Source of the DNA: Megamerina dolium
Lineage: Eukaryota; Arthropoda; Insecta; Diptera; Megamerinidae
Length of the DNA stretch: 64,000 bases
NCBI GenBank assembly: GCA_963854835.1
Contig: OY978525.1
Location: forward strand, 93,958,136-94,022,135
Direction of reading: 5' to 3'
The position numbers were made by a program, and so were the translations under genes. This document shows, piece by piece, positions 11,270 through 24,000 of the stretch; within the stretch, counting starts at the first letter, position 1; each line of letters starts with the position of its first letter. Below the pieces are notes generated by a model. It was not told the DNA's origin and did not search any database. It saw only the letters and a list, made by a program, of their open reading frames with translations.

Positions 11270-14200
11270 TGTAGTAGGAGACGACGGTATAATTTCTAAC
11301 CCCCTTTTCGTTTCTCACTAAAAGGTGTCAAAGTGATCTCGAGTCGAAACACTTTTGTATGCCACCTTAAAGTTGACGTTTTAGTCATAGTCATAGTAGC
11401 CATTTTTTGTTTCAAATAGAAATTGGTTGTTATCATAAATTGAGAAAATTTTGAGTTTTTGCTAATCTGCTAAAACAAAATGTTTCGTGGTACACGTCCT
11501 AACTTCAGTTAAAGAAACGGCAAATGTAAACAAAATTTCCTGTTTCAATCGGCTATACTAATGCCATAATCAACAACTCATGATATATTGCCGTAATAAT
11601 CAAAAACCAAGGTCTTCTGTCTTTGAGCAAAATTACCCCGTTTTCGCCTATTGGGTTTGGTCTGATTCTGCACAAAAAAAGTTTTAAAAGTTTTAGAGTT
11701 TATGCTAAGATGTTCTCGGCAACACTTTTTAATTATTTATTTGCATTTCGCAATATTAAAAAAGAAAAACTTGACTAAAATTTGTTCAGGCAAAATCTAT
11801 TTAAAAATATATGTTTTCTTTTACAAAGAACGGTTTTCGGTTTAAAAATGCATTTATTTACAATTTTAGAATAAAAATTTATTGAATTTTTTCTTTTCAG
11901 ATGTCTTCAGCACCTTCACCTTCATAGGTCCTATACTTAGTATGGTATAACTACTTCTGCCGACAGATGGGAGCTGTTTAAAAGAAGGCCTATTTATTTT
12001 CATGAAAAATGAAGCTCTTTGGTTTGGCTGCTAATCATTGAGATTCGATGTCCGCAAAAGAAATTACGACTACGATCGAAAATTATAATTTCAAGTCCTA
12101 AATGCACAGATCCCTAGGAACCCACAAATATACGTATTTCATGCAGGGTAAAAAGTTATTATTATTATTATTTTTTTTTTTTTTGAGTTTAATAAATTTC
12201 AAGATGTTAATAAAAGAATTAGTCTTAGAAATTCAAAAATTATTTTTTATGCAATGATTTTATTATGTAAAATTTAGATGATTTTCTTTTACAAAAGTAA
12301 ATTTATATTTGATCAAAAATTTCCAAAAATATTTGTTTTTTATCTGAAGCAGTTGAATATTCTGAGCACATTGTTATGCATTACGAAGCTTTAATTGGCT
12401 GGAAGATTTATAGAAAAAACACCTGCCTTTTCATTTGGTAAATTTGAACGCATTGGCATTTTTTGTGTTTTCATAAGTTTTGTGAAAACAATCAACAAAG
12501 AATCTGAGAGATAGCATCAAATGAATGCTAATACGGCTATTGGTTAAAACAAAAATATATGCGCTGGACAATTGTATAACTCTGGAAACGAAATTACTTT
12601 CGTTAAATAAAAACAACAATTTTCGCCTTACGAACTTTTGTTATTGAATACGAGTGTTGTACTTGCAAAAATAATTAAAAGCTAATTGTAATAGGATTTT
12701 CAATGCATTTTGCTACATACCGCATATAAAGCATCCCATATTAAAGCATTTATTTTTAATGCCTTCGTTGAGCAAGCCATGTTGTCCAAGATGGTATTTT
12801 TATTTTTCTTTTCGTTTCGTTTTATTTGATTTGAATTTTATTTTTAATAAAAAATTATACGTCCATACGTATGTGAATACTAATATTTTATTTTCGTAAT
12901 ACAATCACCGCTATGACTAAAAGAAAAGTTCAAACAAAAACAAAAATTAGCACTTTTATATTTTATTTTTACTACAATTTTTTAGTATTATTTTTAATTA
13001 TAATTTGTTTTTATTTTGTTTTGCACCCACTGCGCTTAATGTGTGCAATGCAGAATCCCACTCTATTGCACAAATACTATTATACACAATGTGCAAAAAA
13101 AATTAATTAAACAAACAAAAATTGCACACCGTCTAATTTATAGGCCAAATCCTCGAATGTGAATATTCCCATATAGTAGATGTATGTACATATACAGATG
13201 TATGAATATCTGATATTTATCACACATGAATATATACACTATCAATATGTTTACAAGCTCTTACGATTTTAACTCATACACAAGAAATGAATCTAAAAAG
13301 TAAAACTTGTATTTATCCGTGTTTAACGTGCTAAACGTGCCGTCTAGTGCGAGATACGCAAACTAACTAAATTTCTTGTATTTGCCATTTGTCTATTGTA
13401 GGCTATAGTTTGCTATTTGGCTGGCTGCTTGACTGGCTCGCCGACTGGCTAACTTTAAAAGCGCGCGTAAAGCACATTTGAAAAATATGTAGCGCAAATA
13501 TCATACAATAGAACGAGTTGAGATTGAAACAATCATATGAAATGAAATGAAAACACATATTTACTGCAAAATTATTTTCAGCAAAAATATCCGAATACAA
13601 AACAAAAAAACAAACAAAATTATTATTATACCTCATATGAGATAACATGTGTATGTATGTAGAATGAAACAGTACGTTTTTTAAACTTCTTACTGTGTAG
13701 TTTTTATGCAAAATTTGCAATGCTCTCAATTTTTAATCAAACGTATATATATACATTAGTTCAAGTATATAAATATGACATATATTTGAAAATAATTTTG
13801 ATAAAATTGTATTAATACGGGACGACAAGTTATTTTTTTTTTAATTTTACATATATGGTTTATATGATTTTTTGGGAATTCCAATTATGATTTGTCCAAT
13901 GTTTAGGAGTATAATTGATCCCGTACAAAAATGTGCAAGACCAATAATTGTAGAAATTTCCAAGAAAATTTACATTTAATTTATCTTTTACTTTCTCTTC
14001 AAAATGATAACTCCTGTCTAGATTTTATAAAATACCATAAACCATAGAAATGGCTACATGAATTAAGATCGAATGCATTAATGACGAAAAATGTTTGCAA
14101 GAGAAATTTCAGCAATGTCACACATTGAGAATTGGGTTTTAGAAATTAATGGCAATAATTTCGAAATGTAACTGTTTGAATATTGGTGCTAAAATGATTG

Positions 14201-15180
14201 AAATATCGTATAGAGTAGTGAATCTTGTACCAATTAAATTTTACCATGACACCGCACAGCCCCTTATAAAGACATATCATACATCTTTTTCCCAATTTCT
14301 TGTACTTCGTCCCAGATTAAACACTAAAAGTCTGAAGAAAAGACAAAAACAAACAAAAATCTATTGTTGATGCATCAATTCCTATCTTCGTCATCATTTT
14401 GATTTTGTACGTTAATTATGTTACAGTTGAAAATAAAAATTTAATAATAATTAATTCTCTAGTTTATTTTGTATCGAAGTATTGACATTATTATATGAAA
14501 AATAAAATGATCCCCATTTCTCATAAAAAGTCCAAACCTTCACAATGATGACCACCAAATTCACTCTTTCGCTTGAAAACATAAAAGTTACAGATTTTTA
14601 AGATTTAAAAAATTTAAATAACGTCGAACAGAACACGTTTTGTTTTATTACTCCATATAAACATTCTTTTGATATTATTACAAAAGTTTTTCGATATTAC
14701 TCCAATAGACACTAATTCAATAGTATTAATGTAACAATTATATTTGGTTTTTTATTTCATTCTAATTCCCAGTTTGACATTTAATTTACCATTTGACATT
14801 TATTTCCCTGTTGAAAAAGGTTGCAAAAACTTCCCCTAATTGTAGCAAAATATCATATCACACTAAATAAACTAATAACTTTTTAAAATATACTTTGAAA
14901 TTAGTATTTTATATAAAAATTGAACATATGCTTCGAGTGTTGATAAAAATGAAAATAATAAAAATTAAATTAATTTTTAAAACAACATTTTTTTTTAAAT
15001 ATTACCTCCATTTTTTAAAGGAGCTTGTAAGGCGATTAAAAATACACGTTGATATTTTGAGTCATAACTTTCTCTAACATTAAAATTTACGTCTCTTATT
15101 AGTCAAATATTTGAATTAACTAATAAAACGATGTCTGAATTCTACTAGAATGGCGTACATTTAGCCTAATTTTTATTTCT
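11270..15180. other. Intergenic or intronic, no supported gene
   Basis: Mostly AT-rich. GC-richer patches near 11270-11400 and 11930-12130 show no convincing open frame. ORFs at 12913-13110 and 13403-13729 have low-complexity composition and look non-coding. Confidence 0.5.
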
Positions 15181-15189
15181 CAATTTCAG

Positions 15190-15343
15190 GTTTTTGTGTT
15201 CAGAAATCGATGATGCTGTTGACGAAAAGGAAAATCCCAAGTTCGTGGTTATGCTTATAATTTTCAATGGCCGCCAACTTACAATATTTGAAAATGACTT
15301 GGAAAAAACCGTGCATGCGATCGAAAGGAATTGTGGCGTTTAA
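15190..15343 (+). CDS. Orphan terminal exon candidate, 50 codons, function unknown
   Basis: A textbook acceptor (branch-like CTAAT, then TTTTTATTTCTCAATTTCAG) precedes an open frame in phase 2. It encodes FLCSEIDDAVDEKENPKF, VVMLIIFNGRQLTIFEND and LEKTVHAIERNCGV, then TAA. AATAAA lies 154 bp further (15497-15502). Codon use is balanced and the protein is mixed polar and hydrophobic, unlike translated AT noise. No upstream donor exon was recognised, so it may belong to a gene whose other exons lie left of the window, or be a captured fragment. I do not recognise the family. The antisense frame is also open for most of its length, which lowers confidence. Confidence 0.35.
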
Positions 15344-15496
15344 TAGTCAAATAAGTGAAGTGCTGGTTTGTACATTGTGCATATCTCATGTACCAAAAAT
15401 GGTACCTTCAAATTAACTTATTTTTCAAAGTAATTATCTAAAAAAAAACCCACAACTAAATAATGTTAATAGTATTGTATATAATTAAATGATAAC

Positions 15497-15502
15497 AATA
15501 AA
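15497..15502 (+). terminator. AATAAA polyadenylation signal after the orphan exon
   Basis: Canonical hexamer on the plus strand 154 bp past the stop. Such hexamers are common in AT-rich DNA, so this is supportive only. Confidence 0.25.
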
Positions 15503-15509
15503 TTCAATT

Positions 15510-16209
15510 GAATATTACTCATACGCCTTTATAAATATTTCAAACAGTTGATGAGAGGGTGTCTAATAAACTGCAAAATACTTGGGTGATTCTCATAAGT
15601 TTTAACATATATTGAAACATTTGAAACGAAGTATAATAAATTGTATGGGACACACTTGTCGTGAACCTGAAAATATATCCATGCAAATTTGACTCGAAAA
15701 TATTTTTATCCTTATGATACACACAAATAAAAAATAGACACAAAATTACAAACCATCATAGTATTTGACTACCTTTTGATCAATAAATTTATATAATTCC
15801 ATTTTTCCATATATCTAGTCCAACTGTTTCAATGCTTGCATTAGGAAAAAATACTAAAATATTAATCATGATGATAAAAATGTTTACATGTTTAAACAGT
15901 GAGCTAAAAAAATATAAATACATGAATTGGCTGGTATATGTAGCATATTCGTTCCATTTCTGGTGCAATACTGTTGTCTCCAGTGGCAGATATATTTTTC
16001 CATTCCATCCATTTCTTCCATAAATAAATATGATATTGTTAGTTAGAAAACTTGAAAAAATTTAATATATTAATGAAAATATTAATGAACAGTTGAATAC
16101 ATTAAATATTCGTTAGAAGAAATCGTTCAAAAATTGCACTGAAGTGACCATTGCACAAAATGCCAAAAAATTTTTTATAACATGGTACTATGTAACATGG
16201 TACTATGTC
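15510..16209. other. AT-rich, no gene seen
   Basis: No supported exon or repeat before the SINE target-site duplication at 16210. Confidence 0.5.
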
Positions 16210-16218
16210 ATGATGAAA

Positions 16219-16557
16219 AAAATATATATGTGGCACTTGTAAGCCCCACAGGGTTCTTTGGCCGGGCTTCTCTTCCAGTATTGTTGTGCGTGTTAAATTT
16301 TGTACAGTATTAGAAGGAACCTACATATAAATTAGCCGATTCAGAACGGTAGAACCTTTGCGACATCACTTTTTCTGAGCCTTGTGACAGAGATATTTTT
16401 TAATACCGGAAGAATTGCCAATTGCTTGCCGACAGGTGGTTACCGTTCGAGAGAAAAATCTTTTCGATATTAAAGTTATGCTTCAGCCGGTGATTGAACC
16501 CACGACCTACTGACCAGGAGGCCAACGCACTAAATACTGAGCTACGGCGCCCATATA
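16219..16557 (-). mobile_element. tRNA-derived SINE, copy A
   Basis: Near full-length copy in minus orientation with head, body and an AT tail. An exact target duplication ATGATGAAA flanks it (16210-16218 and 16558-16566). Its sequence is more diverged than copies E and F: the tail is ATATATATG rather than AAATAAATATG, and the end carries four extra bases. Confidence 0.85.
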
Positions 16558-16589
16558 ATGATGAAATGTGAACAAAAATATTTTTATTT

Positions 16590-17200
16590 GTAGGGCGAAA
16601 TACTACGCTGCATTGGATTTAATAATTGTTTGCCAGCCGTCTTTATTATTCACCTGTATGCGTAGTTCTTGGAATCCTTGGGTTGTGTTTTACCTTTTTA
16701 TTATATTATATATTTTTTTTTTTTAAATATTTTCAAAACTGGTTACTTCAATTTTACATTTTTCTTTAAAAAAATCAGTATTTTCCAAATCAAATACAAT
16801 CTTTTAAAAACAAAAAATTTTCTTCAATGGTTGAATTTTTCACAATTCATAATCAACTTTTCAAAAATCGAATTCCTGAAGCACGACAAAAAATATTATT
16901 TACAGATGAATATGGATTTAATTAACATCTTCAGTGAAATAGAGCTAAATTCAAAGTCAAAATTTCGGGTACTGAACGTTTCTTTAATTGGCGCATTGAG
17001 CATTTATTATATTTTATATCAGTCAGTGGCACACTCTGTTGACACTTTAAGCATTTTTTTCAGATATCTGCGTGCATCTTTTTGGTACCCAATTTGATCG
17101 TTGTAATCAATACTTCCGTTGTACTGTTTTCGCTTCAAACGTTGATAGCAACTTTATTGGCCACTGCCGAAGAGGAGCTTTAGATTGATCAACATTTTAT
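16590..17200. other. Exon-like islands between two SINE copies, unassigned
   Basis: On the plus strand an acceptor-like TTTTATTTGTAG is followed by GEILRCIGFNNC then LPAVFIIHLYA and a stop (about 16597-16668). Another acceptor, GCATTTTTTTCAG, is followed by ISACIFLVPNLIVVINT and on to AEEEL and a stop (about 17062-17181). The minus strand over the second island is also open (NGSIDYNDQIGYQKDARRYL). The competing frames mean I cannot choose a coding strand. Confidence 0.2.
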
Positions 17201-17230
17201 TTGTTTATGTTTAAGTGTAAATTTCGAATA

Positions 17231-17587
17231 AAAAAAATAAATAAATATGTGTCACTTAAAGCCCCATTAAGTGACACCCCTCTTCCATTACTGTTGTGCG
17301 TCTTAAATTTTGGACAATATTAGAAGGGACCTACTTATTTTAGCCGGTTCCGAACGGCAGAACACTTGTGACATCACTTTTTCTGACCTTTGTCACAGAG
17401 TTCTTTAAGAAGCTTTTTCATGGCAAGTTGTTACTGTCGGAAGAATTGCCAATCGCTTGCCGACAGGTGGGTACCGTTCGAAAGAAAAATCTTATCGATA
17501 TTAAATTTGTTATGCATCAGCCGGGGATTGAACCACGACCTACAGATCAGAAGGCGAACACACTAACCACTGAGCTACGGCACCCAC
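17231..17587 (-). mobile_element. tRNA-derived SINE, copy B
   Basis: Full length, minus orientation. Target duplication TTTCGAATA at 17222-17230 and 17588-17596. Near the tail the block GGGCTCATTGGCCGAGCTT is replaced by a short AAGTGACACC sequence, which duplicates GTGTCACTTAA from next to it in inverted form. Confidence 0.9.
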
Positions 17588-17599
17588 TTTCGAATATTT

Positions 17600-19355
17600 G
17601 AATTAAAAAAAAAAAAAACATTTGACAACCATTGACTAGCAAAGAATGAATTTTATTTGTAAAAAAGTGATTATCAATTGTGGATGGTTCAATTTAATTA
17701 GAAAGGCAAAAATGTAAATTTTGTTTGGAGCAAAATAAATTTGTTGTGTAAATGAGGTAATTCGAAGAACCAACCCCATAATAATAATAATATCATAGTA
17801 ATATTGAATAAAATAGAGTGGTCGTACCAGAAAAGGATTATTTTTATTTTTTGTCACGGATTTGTTCTATTGTATATATTTTCAATCAAACTACTGACAA
17901 ACATTTTCATATCAATTACATTAGTCGTTGTATAGAGTTCTGTTTATTTATTAGATAAAAATGTTTAATAAGTTAAATTATTGATCTAAATCATAATGTA
18001 TTGTGTTGATGAATCATTGAAAAAAATTGAATTCAATTGAATTTTATTAGTTCGGTTTTTTTTCGTGTGGGTCTAATAATGTATTACATATAAATATTCA
18101 TTGAATTTATTTTACATAAATATGTAGATATATGAAATAAAAATGAAAACCTTAAGATAATTAATACATCATCATGAAAAATGATTATTATGTTTGCGTA
18201 CAATAAAAATTAATAAATTTTCTCATTAAAATTATAAACAAATAAAAAAAGGAAAATAATTTACAACATGATCGAGTTGAAATTATTACAAGTAAACAAA
18301 AATCATATTTAATAATAATAGTAATAATAATAATAATTAATAATAAATAGCAAAATGTAATAATGAAATAATACCAAAGTCAACGGCACACAGTGGTAAT
18401 AGTAATAATTTTTAAAAACTTTATCAATTCGAAGTGAGTGTTTGTAGGAAAACAGCTCCATCACAAAATACATACGTTCTATTTTGTTTCTGTTACACCA
18501 TCTGCATTGTATCTACAACAATGAATACAGCATACACAGTTATTATGAAAAACATATAAATGAAGCATGGTAATATTGTGCACATCATTTAGTTGTCGAT
18601 TTTTCTTTCGTTGGTTACTAATTGTTAACAATATCACTGTCGAGGTAGTTAGCAAAACATTTAACAATTTTAAAGTTATACAAATTTCGTTAATACATAG
18701 TAATATGTAGAGGTACATACATATTTATGTGTAATTTTTTCATTTTTTGTTTTCAACAAGTTCATCATTTATAAAAGAATCAATAATAGTAAATATATGT
18801 AAATATAATAATTAGAAACGAATTGTATTCAACAACATTGACAAATATCTCTTATCTTTCTATTTTATTACCGTAGTGCATTCTTGCACTATATGGCAAA
18901 AACATATACAAATTCACATTGGTTTTTGTATTGTATTGTATTGTATTCTTTTGATTTAATAAATGCTTTGCAAAATGTGCTTTACTTGTAATTGAATAAT
19001 TTAACAATTATCTTTGATTACTTAAAAATACGAACGCCTGCGATCATTACGAATGTTATTGCACAAACAACATGAGATGATTGTACGTACAAGCTGCAAA
19101 TAGAAAAGAAGAAGAGCATAGGATGTGGATCAGTAATTCAATTAATGGCATATCTAGTTATATGTTTATAATAGAGTGGATGAATAAACCTATTTCGTTT
19201 TTCTTGTATTTCTTTTCCAATTCCGGAATTGAGTCGAATTATAAATATGCTTTGGTTCACGTGCATTGGCATTAAACTTAAAATTGGGAAGTATGGAAAT
19301 TATCTACAAAAATTTTGAGAAAAACTATATCAGTCAAATCAAGTACTAATATTAT
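17600..19355. other. AT-rich, no gene seen
   Basis: No exon, RNA gene or dispersed repeat could be supported. I searched here for the missing last exon of tetraspanin gene 1 and found none in the right phase. Confidence 0.5.
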
Positions 19356-19359
19356 AAAC

Positions 19360-19733
19360 TAGGACTGTGTGATTAATTCTTTGATTAATCAAAAATTTTA
19401 TAAATCAAAATAATAAAAATTGTTATTTTTTCTTTGTTTTTCAAATTTGTTTTGAGAATAAACATTTAAAACGCATTCTAATGTTCGTAGCTTTGGAAAG
19501 CTATTTAATCTTGATTAAACTATTTAATCTAATTAAACTATATTTTGTCTTGGTTTTTGAAATTTTCTTTAGAAATAAAAATTTAAAACACATTCTCATG
19601 TTCGGAAAGCTAACTAGCAATCCAATACAAACTTATTGGGGAAAATATTATAAATATTTTGCATATTTTATTCAAATAATTTTTTTCTGATTAATCACAT
19701 TGTTCGACTAAACAATTAATCGCACAACCCTAC
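19360..19733. repeat. GATTAATC-rich inverted-repeat element, copy 2 (hAT-like ends?)
   Basis: The left end TAGGACTGTGTGATTAATT and the reverse complement of the right end, TAGGGTTGTGCGATTAATT, match at 15 of 19 positions. Both are followed inward by TGATTAATCA. The interior holds a duplicated block (ATTTAAAACGCATTCTAATG near 19465 and a relative near 19585). No coding capacity. TAGGGTTGTGCGATTAAT ends recall hAT-type elements, but no 8-bp target duplication is visible. Confidence 0.55.
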
Positions 19734-20336
19734 TTTAAAGATTTTCAGGAAAAACTTGTATCTGTTGATTGAGCTCTGATATTAGCTTTGGAGAATTTCA
19801 AACATATCCGAGTGCATGGTGCTAGGAGTGTTTACTGCAAAAATTAGTGTTGTATAAAAAATTTAGGAATCTATAGTCTACCTATACGGTTCAACAAGAA
19901 GAAGTAGATTATGAAACCAACCAATACTTAAAAAAAAAACCGTACCAACATTCGAATCTGACGCTGGATATGCATTTTTAAATGATTTAATTAGTTGCTT
20001 TTGAGTACAGTGAATATTTCTATTTAAATTACAAAGATGTTGCATTGGTACTTTTTCATATTAAATGGATTTCGAAAAGATTTTCGAGAAAATACAATTA
20101 ACTATGTTTTCTGCAAATAATAAATTTTGTTTGCTCATCCCAGACTTATTTCCTTCCAAAAGTAACTAAATATAAACTCAGGACTTGAAATCAAATCCAA
20201 TGGTAATCCAATCAGTTTTCTTACATTATTTATAAATGTACAAATTTTTAAGCTTTTCTTAAATTGTTTTTTTTTTTTTGTCTTTGCAGTGTAATTAATT
20301 AAAATCCATCTACACTATTTTCTATAGTTTTCTTAC

Positions 20337-21047
20337 CTCCAATATGATTAAAATCCAACCGAGTATATTAAAGATGAGTAGTAAATGTATTAAATAATTT
20401 TCAAATTCCAAACGGCAACCCTTTGTAATTAAGTTTTCACTCTTTGTATTATCATTGTCCTTGAAGCAAGTTTTTGGTGGCAAACGTTCGTGTACAATAT
20501 AATCTTGTGGACTGGCACGACCACAGCATTCAAGCTGCATGTAAGTAAAATTGAGAGTAATTAAAAATGAATTATTGTTGATATGCTGTGAAAAATGTAT
20601 ATATTTTTGTACATACCCAACTCTCATAGATGGACATAGCTCCAGGATGTTTCAATTCTTCTTCCCATGTATTATCCAAAACATTTGCCATATTTGATGA
20701 GACCTGTTGTGGCATCACTGTTATAATGCCGATTACAGCAGCTTGTGCTATAATCACCACAATTACCAATATAATAAACTGCAAGAAAAATGAGTAGATG
20801 TAAATAATTTTAATCGTTTAATATTCAATTTCAATGCAAACAAGTCTATGAAATATTTATAAAAAGTACTTACTGTAATTGTACAGCAGGAATTTTCACG
20901 TATCGCTGCAAAACAGCCCAATAAGAATACAAGTATTGTGGCAATACCAACACCTATGTAGGCGTAACCACTAATAGCACCGATTTGATTTGAGCCATAA
21001 TTACAAACTAAATAAATGCCAAATGATAGGAGTACCAGCGCAAGAAG
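20337..21047 (-). CDS. Exons 2-4 of tetraspanin gene 1 (TM1 end to TM4)
   Basis: Three clustered exons (21047-20874, 20778-20617, 20534-20337) with 58, 54 and 66 codons and introns of 95 and 82 bp. Each acceptor is a clean CAG or TAG behind a T-rich tract, and the donors are GTAAGT, GTATGT and GTAAGA. The exons encode the second half of TM1, TM2, TM3, the large extracellular loop with CCG, and TM4. Short introns here contrast with the 12.9 kb first intron. Confidence 0.9.
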
Positions 21048-24000
21048 CTAAAAAAATGTTTAGAAAAAGATAACAAGAAAATGTATTATTAATTAAAATT
21101 TTAATATAAATTTATGCAGGTAAACTTATTACTAGATAATAATTTAAGAAAACACAAAGAATTATGAAATTGTGATTACAATACTTCTAAGGGACTTAGT
21201 TATTCAAACCCCCGAACTCGACTCACAAAAGGAATTTATTTCATTTGTAACACTGTGCAACAAGGCTTTCAGAATGAAATTGACCATAATCATGGCATAG
21301 GATTTGCATAAGCAGGAATTAAAGTAGAATAAAGATATATTTTACCTATAGCGGTATCTAGAGCATGAATGGGCCACATTTGTATAATATGGGGCAGAAT
21401 AAACAACTTTTTTTTTTCGTGGGTCTTAGTAGTTAATTGAAACCTTCTTTTGATCCGTAATTTCGTAATCTACAAATATGAATATTATTTATTTCTGATA
21501 TCGCTTGGGAAAAGATATGTACAAAAAACTGGAAAGTGCTTATTTTACTTCGATTTCAAAAACAAAAATAAATAAACATGTGGCACTTAAAGCCCCAAAA
21601 GGGATCATTGGCCGAGCTTCTCTTCCATTACTGTTGTGCGTCTTAAATTTGGACAGTATTAGAAGGGACCTACTTATTTTAGCCGGTTCCGAACGGCAGA
21701 ACACTTGTGACATCACTTTTTCTGAGCTTTGTCACAGAGTTCTTTAAGAAGAAGGTGGGTACCATTCGAAAGAAAAATCTTATCGATATTAAATTTGTTA
21801 TGCATCAGCCGGGGATTGAACCACGACCTACAGAGCAGAAGGCGAAACCACTAACCACTGAGCTACGGCACCCACTTCGATTTCAAACTCTTTGTAAAAC
21901 TTTTGGGCAGATCAAATATTTCTTTTAAGACCTCGCGAGCCGGAGGTCGCCTATCATTGATCTAGAGTACTTTTTTATTGAAATAAACATAAACAATTGA
22001 TCGCTCTTGGTATTTCTTAACACGACTTCGATTCTTCTGTGATGTCATGTAAAATTTTCATAATCCACATTTAATATCGCATAATTTTTCATCCAAAATT
22101 TTGCATATAATTTATGGCCTTAGAATTTTAAACGAAATTTTGTTATGAAATATATGGTAGGGCCGTAAAACCCCAACTAAACAACCGAAACTATACTTGA
22201 TATAAAACTTTGGTAAACAAAGTAGTTTTCTACAGAAAAAAATCCCATAAGCTTGAAGCGAAATCAGAAACACAAACAGCGACATAAAAGATGTTTTAGA
22301 ACAAAGTATTTGAATTTCGAGTCCACCATTTTGCAACATTAATAATCCAGTTACTAAACATAATTTTTTTTTTCAAATGTCATATTTCGTTGCTACCACT
22401 ATTGCTACATGCTACTATTTGGTATACTATATATATTAAATATGATGTCATTTCACCTAAAGAATATTCATTCGTTCAGACGCTCCAACAACGACATCAA
22501 CAAAATAAGCATAATAATACTTAACAAAAAAACAAAAAAATTGAGAGAAGACAGCAAAAGTATGTATAAGAGAAAAACCAACAAATATAGTAACAATACA
22601 AAATATTTTGTATGTTTTTATTTGTATGCTATATTTGTTGTTGTTCTTATTTATGTTTGTGTTTCACTGTTGTTATGGTTATTGGTGTCGTTGTTATAGT
22701 CGATTCTTGTTGTTGTTGTTATTTAAATATTATAGCTACGCAAGTATGTAAGACATTGTGATGGGGATAGGCGCCAAAACGACCGGTCAAAATGGCGTCG
22801 CACTGAAATTGAGCAAGAAACCAATCGAACAACAAAGAAAAGGGCACAAGAAAAAAAGAAGTTAGGAAACAAATGAAGTGAAGTCGAAAAGAATCGAGTA
22901 GTGAAAGTAGAAATAGAATAAATATTATAGTGGCTCGCACTCAGTGGCCCATAACAAAATATTAAATGACAACAGCAACTATTGTACAACAACAAAAGCA
23001 TGTAGGCTAATCAGTCTATGTCTATGTGACAATATTGACACGTATGTGATAGTGATACACCCTAAATACATAATGTCATAACGAAAAAAAAAAAAAAATA
23101 TAAAAATAAAAAAAAGGATCTGTAAATGTTTCACTTATTATTATAATTATTTTTCTTTTCTCTCTTCATTATTACTTTTTTTATTTGTATATTTTGTGCG
23201 TGTTGCATACACATTTTTCTAGGTTATTCAAGGACATTTTGGGATTGGGTCAATGGGTTAGTTATGTATATGTTATAGAATGTATTAATTACAAACAAAG
23301 TACAAAGTAGCTATACAAAGGTAATGGCATATAATTGTTGGCAATCGTGGCATATGCATATAATAATTATCTAATATATTATGACACACACATATATATT
23401 TTCATTCAGTTGTATAAAATGAATGATTTAACACTTTAGTCATATATAATCATTCTACGTATATGGTAGTATTGCATTTTGTATGTTACTGTTGCATATT
23501 GCCCTACTTATTCATACTTTTATCTTTATATTTAACTACTTATTGATAAATATTGCGATGTCTCTTTTCTCTCACTCTTTCCATGCATTTCTATCTCTAA
23601 ATGAATAGATTAGTCATGTTTGTCTCACAAAAATTCGATTACGTTAGTCAATAAAATCGTTTTGATATCTATCGTTCGGACGATTTGTCTGACGTAAGTA
23701 CCTATATTGTAGATACACGTATTTCAAGCTCAACCACAGGTATGATTACATAGTTAAAATGTAATCACAATAAAATTTGAATTTGCCATTATCATATGGA
23801 ATACTAAATTTTATACACAAATCATTGTCACACTAAATTAGAAACTGTATTGTTATGCGATTAGAAATTAATTAATGCTAAAATAAAATTCTTATATCTT
23901 GTGGTAAAACATTTATTTTTAAATATTACCATCATGGTATTGTTATTTTTTACAAATATATTTACATATAAAAGTACTAACTTGCTGATAGTTTTTATAC

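Noticed and set aside
13403..13729. 108-codon minus-strand ORF
   Set aside because: Low-complexity composition with no recognisable domain. Its SQSASQSS stretch comes from a GCTGGCTGACTGG-type simple repeat.
18479..18718. Minus-strand ORF with a hydrophobic part and NQRKKNRQ as the missing tail exon of tetraspanin gene 1
   Set aside because: The only acceptor-like AG is in the wrong phase for the phase-0 donor, and the sequence is AT-rich noise.
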